From positions 59,823 to 123,822 of the forward strand of contig JAMNXR010000010.1 in the NCBI GenBank assembly GCA_023653055.1: a stretch of 64,000 bases of DNA. Direction: 5' to 3'. The notes under the pieces are model-generated. The model searched no databases, was not told where the DNA came from, and was given only the letters and a program-made list of their open reading frames with translations. Numbering within the stretch: the stretch's first letter is position 1; each line of letters begins with the position of its first letter. The stretch is from Burkholderiaceae bacterium (GTDB lineage: Bacteria > Pseudomonadota > Gammaproteobacteria > Burkholderiales > Burkholderiaceae_B). Position numbers and translations under genes: made by a program. Of this stretch, positions 63,401 to 64,000 are shown piece by piece.

Positions 63401-64000
63401 CTTGGTGGTGACTACTACGAGCAATGCTTCTCTGACATTATTCGCCAACCAAAGCTTAACCTTTAATAATGTGAATGTCAGCGCCACCGGAACGGGAACG
63501 TTAGGCTTAGAGGCAACCGCCTCCAACGGCACGCTCACCCTCAACAACACTAGTGTTAATTTGAATGGCGGTACGGGTACATTCAGTGGCAATGCTAGCG
63601 AAAGGACTGTTAATGGCGTCAATATTACGGGTAATGTGGCCTTCAACGGCAATGATCAGATCAACATCACAGGTTCAGGTGTTGGTAGCTATCATGGGGT
63701 TTCTCAGAGCGGCAACCTGACCCAAAGTAATGGTGTCGTCATTATTACTGGATCAAATAGTAATGGCGCGGGTAGTGGTGTTTACTTGAGTGGCAATGTC
63801 ACACAGGACGCCGGCACTTTAAATATTACTGGTACTAATTTTAATAGTACTGGCAATGGAGTTACGCTCGGTGGCTATCTGACACAAAACAACGGCACCA
63901 TCAACGTCACTGGCACGAGCAATAACACGGCCGCGGGTGGCGGTGTTGCCCTAGCTGGCAATCTGACTCAAAACAACGGTAGCATCAACATCGTTGGCAA
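60495..64000 (+). CDS. TpsA filamentous haemagglutinin-like adhesin with duplicated secretion module (3' end outside window)
   Basis: A large exoprotein, 1168 codons inside the window with no stop. It starts with an extended signal peptide (NKKAYRLIFSQSRGMLIAVA, the ESPR type). The first TPS domain, the part recognised by TpsB, runs about residues 73-235 (LPTGGKVVGGTASI, QVFIVNPQGVVFGNGATVNV GSILA). A second full module starts at about residue 637 (LPTGGQVVGGEASI, FIVNSQGVVFGNGAIVNVG). Each is followed by DGGFVETSG and WLIDPTDI. From about residue 1068 a 27-28-residue repeat with GN-TQ-NG-INITGT begins. Such proteins form long beta-helices for attachment or biofilm. Ser, Thr, Asn and Gly dominate. 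Confidence 0.93.
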   Translation, partial: MNKKAYRLIFSQSRGMLIAVAENVVGRGKGSTRAGASRASTIDTVLKLFPLKATSLGACLILGYASQVIQAQTLPTGGKVVGGTASIAQPSTNKMVVTQTTEKAAINWNTLNVGSGDTLQFVQPSANAQVLNRVVGVSGSSQILGNLTSNGQVFIVNPQGVVFGNGATVNVGSILASTRDISPNAFMAGGPLEFSAGANASGLISNEGSITAAAGVIVLAADQIRNTGTLKAPNGQVVLAAGDQATLSLSNGQLVQFTVNATANNLSITNSGVIQAQEGKIVLNANATNNLLNAVINLSGVVSAQGGTVAIDSGSTGSANLNGATVDVSRQGGSAGNITVSAKDIQVAANAKLLASGTNGKGGTVVLAGNTARGNSQVTVVDSTVNVSGVGSGSASVESSRGGTVIVSGNRVDVSGNTTIDASGAAGGGKVIVGGDLLGKAGTLAPVPLADQTYIGGNVSIEIGSSAGDGGFVETSGKQITVLGNVKGSSKGKNGEWLIDPTDIVITNQTNITGANVTNSTNNSSGNTSNPTSNILNTSINNALSNGTNVTVTTASNGSAGGNLTVSANLTATNPGNTSLTLLANQSLTFDQVNVSATGNGTLGLNATSTNGTLTVNSSNFSLNGGSANLTGVSVLLPTGGQVVGGEASITQPYSHKMVVTQTTDRAALNWNTFDVGSGNTLQFVQPSSSSQVLNRVVGVSGSSKILGTLTANGQVFIVNSQGVVFGNGAIVNVGSILAGTRDISPSEFMLGGPLKYSNTSNASGSISNEGSITANSGFVILAADQVTVADSAINVSGANASSKGGTVILAGNRVGILGNSTINASGMSGGGAVIIGGDQLGKVSNLTPVALANQTYIGSNVSIQIGSSAGDGGFVETSGQTLTMLGNVSGASKGKNGQWLIDPTDITINSVASANVTNSNNVWSGTGTNTTGNVLNTSITGALASGTNVTVTTASSGSAGGNLTVAADLVVTTTSNASLTLFANQSLTFNNVNVSATGTGTLGLEATASNGTLTLNNTSVNLNGGTGTFSGNASERTVNGVNITGNVAFNGNDQINITGSGVGSYHGVSQSGNLTQSNGVVIITGSNSNGAGSGVYLSGNVTQDAGTLNITGTNFNSTGNGVTLGGYLTQNNGTINVTGTSNNTAAGGGVALAGNLTQNNGSINIVG
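60711..62395 (+). repeat. TPS module, copy 1 (longer)
   Basis: About 1.68 kb inside the tpsA gene: LPTGG start, TPS domain, AADQ, a 158-residue extra block (about residues 219-376), GGTV-SGNRV, DGGFVETSG, WLIDPTDI, and LNGGSANLTG end. Aligned by eye with 62403-63590. Confidence 0.85.
62403..63590 (+). repeat. TPS module, copy 2 (with internal deletion)
   Basis: Same order of motifs as copy 1, in the same frame, but going directly from AADQ to QVTVADSAINVSG, equivalent to loss of about 474 bp present in copy 1 (QVTVVDSTVNVSG at 61623). The divergence of codons shows the duplication is not very recent. Confidence 0.85.
63696..64000 (+). repeat. 81/81/84-bp tandem repeats in tpsA
   Basis: Repeat units begin GV at 63696, 63777, 63858 and 63942 (spacings 81, 81, 84 bp). 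Each encodes a variant of GVxLxGNxTQNNGTINxTGT. The array continues beyond the window. Confidence 0.85.

Noticed and set aside
61250..63652. Several long minus-strand frames opposite tpsA
   Set aside because: They mirror the Ser/Thr/Gly-rich coding repeats of tpsA and lack ribosome sites; antisense shadows.

Overview
The window reads as a chromosomal segment of a betaproteobacterium of the order Burkholderiales, most likely close to Alcaligenaceae. Three things point there: the core gene neighbourhoods (mrp-dcd-Orn/Lys/Arg decarboxylase, metG, ffh next to a ypjD-type gene, ampD), two orphan TctC/Bug-type solute receptors, and a haemagglutinin-type two-partner secretion system. Most of it has moderate GC. 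Three stretches are visibly AT-richer: 25.4-29.8 kb, 56.2-58.5 kb and the end of the window. The genus is inferred, not shown.

0-25 kb is mostly housekeeping: the end of thyA, folA, a YdgA/DUF945 protein, the glycine cleavage operon gcvT-gcvH-gcvP (minus strand) behind a glycine riboswitch, a BaiN/HI0933-type flavoprotein, a PLP basic amino acid decarboxylase, dcd, mrp, metG, trhO, thiS-trmB (no thiG between them), ffh, a CcsA/YpjD-like protein, ampD, htpG with a good sigma-32 promoter match, an MmgE/PrpD-family protein and an MscS channel.

25.3-29.8 kb is a small decayed integrative element in the 3' half of a tRNA-Leu(CAA) gene. It is bounded by a perfect 53-bp direct repeat. Helically phased TTGTACA sites lie inside one end and two related sites inside the other. 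It carries a truncated tyrosine integrase, a truncated HsdS-like/AlbA_2 fusion, an Mrr-type nuclease broken by a frameshift, two unrecognised genes, and a perfect 25-bp inverted repeat in a 550-bp gene-free stretch.

29.8-43.2 kb holds a DUF4337 protein, a metallophosphoesterase, and a hydantoin/N-carbamoyl-D-amino-acid region: a minus-strand operon (DapA-like lyase, hydantoinase, D-carbamoylase, polar amino acid ABC transporter, DehI-like protein), a LysR regulator, and divergent hydantoin racemase, FAD-linked 2-hydroxyacid dehydrogenase and TctC genes. 43.2-49.7 kb is a second catabolic cluster under an IclR regulator: acyl-CoA dehydrogenase, class III CoA-transferase, MmgE/PrpD, TctC and a TauD-type dioxygenase.

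50-56.2 kb is a PQQ cluster: a soluble PQQ sugar-dehydrogenase-like enzyme with a dihaem cytochrome c, a prolyl aminopeptidase, and divergent pqqABCDE with an intrinsic terminator between pqqA and pqqB. No pqqF is present. 56.2-64 kb has a 7-TM histidine kinase and a FixJ/NarL-type regulator, followed by a TpsB transporter and a large TpsA adhesin that runs off the window. The TpsA gene contains two in-frame copies of its whole N-terminal secretion module, followed by 81-84-bp tandem repeats. This is the most unusual architecture seen here.
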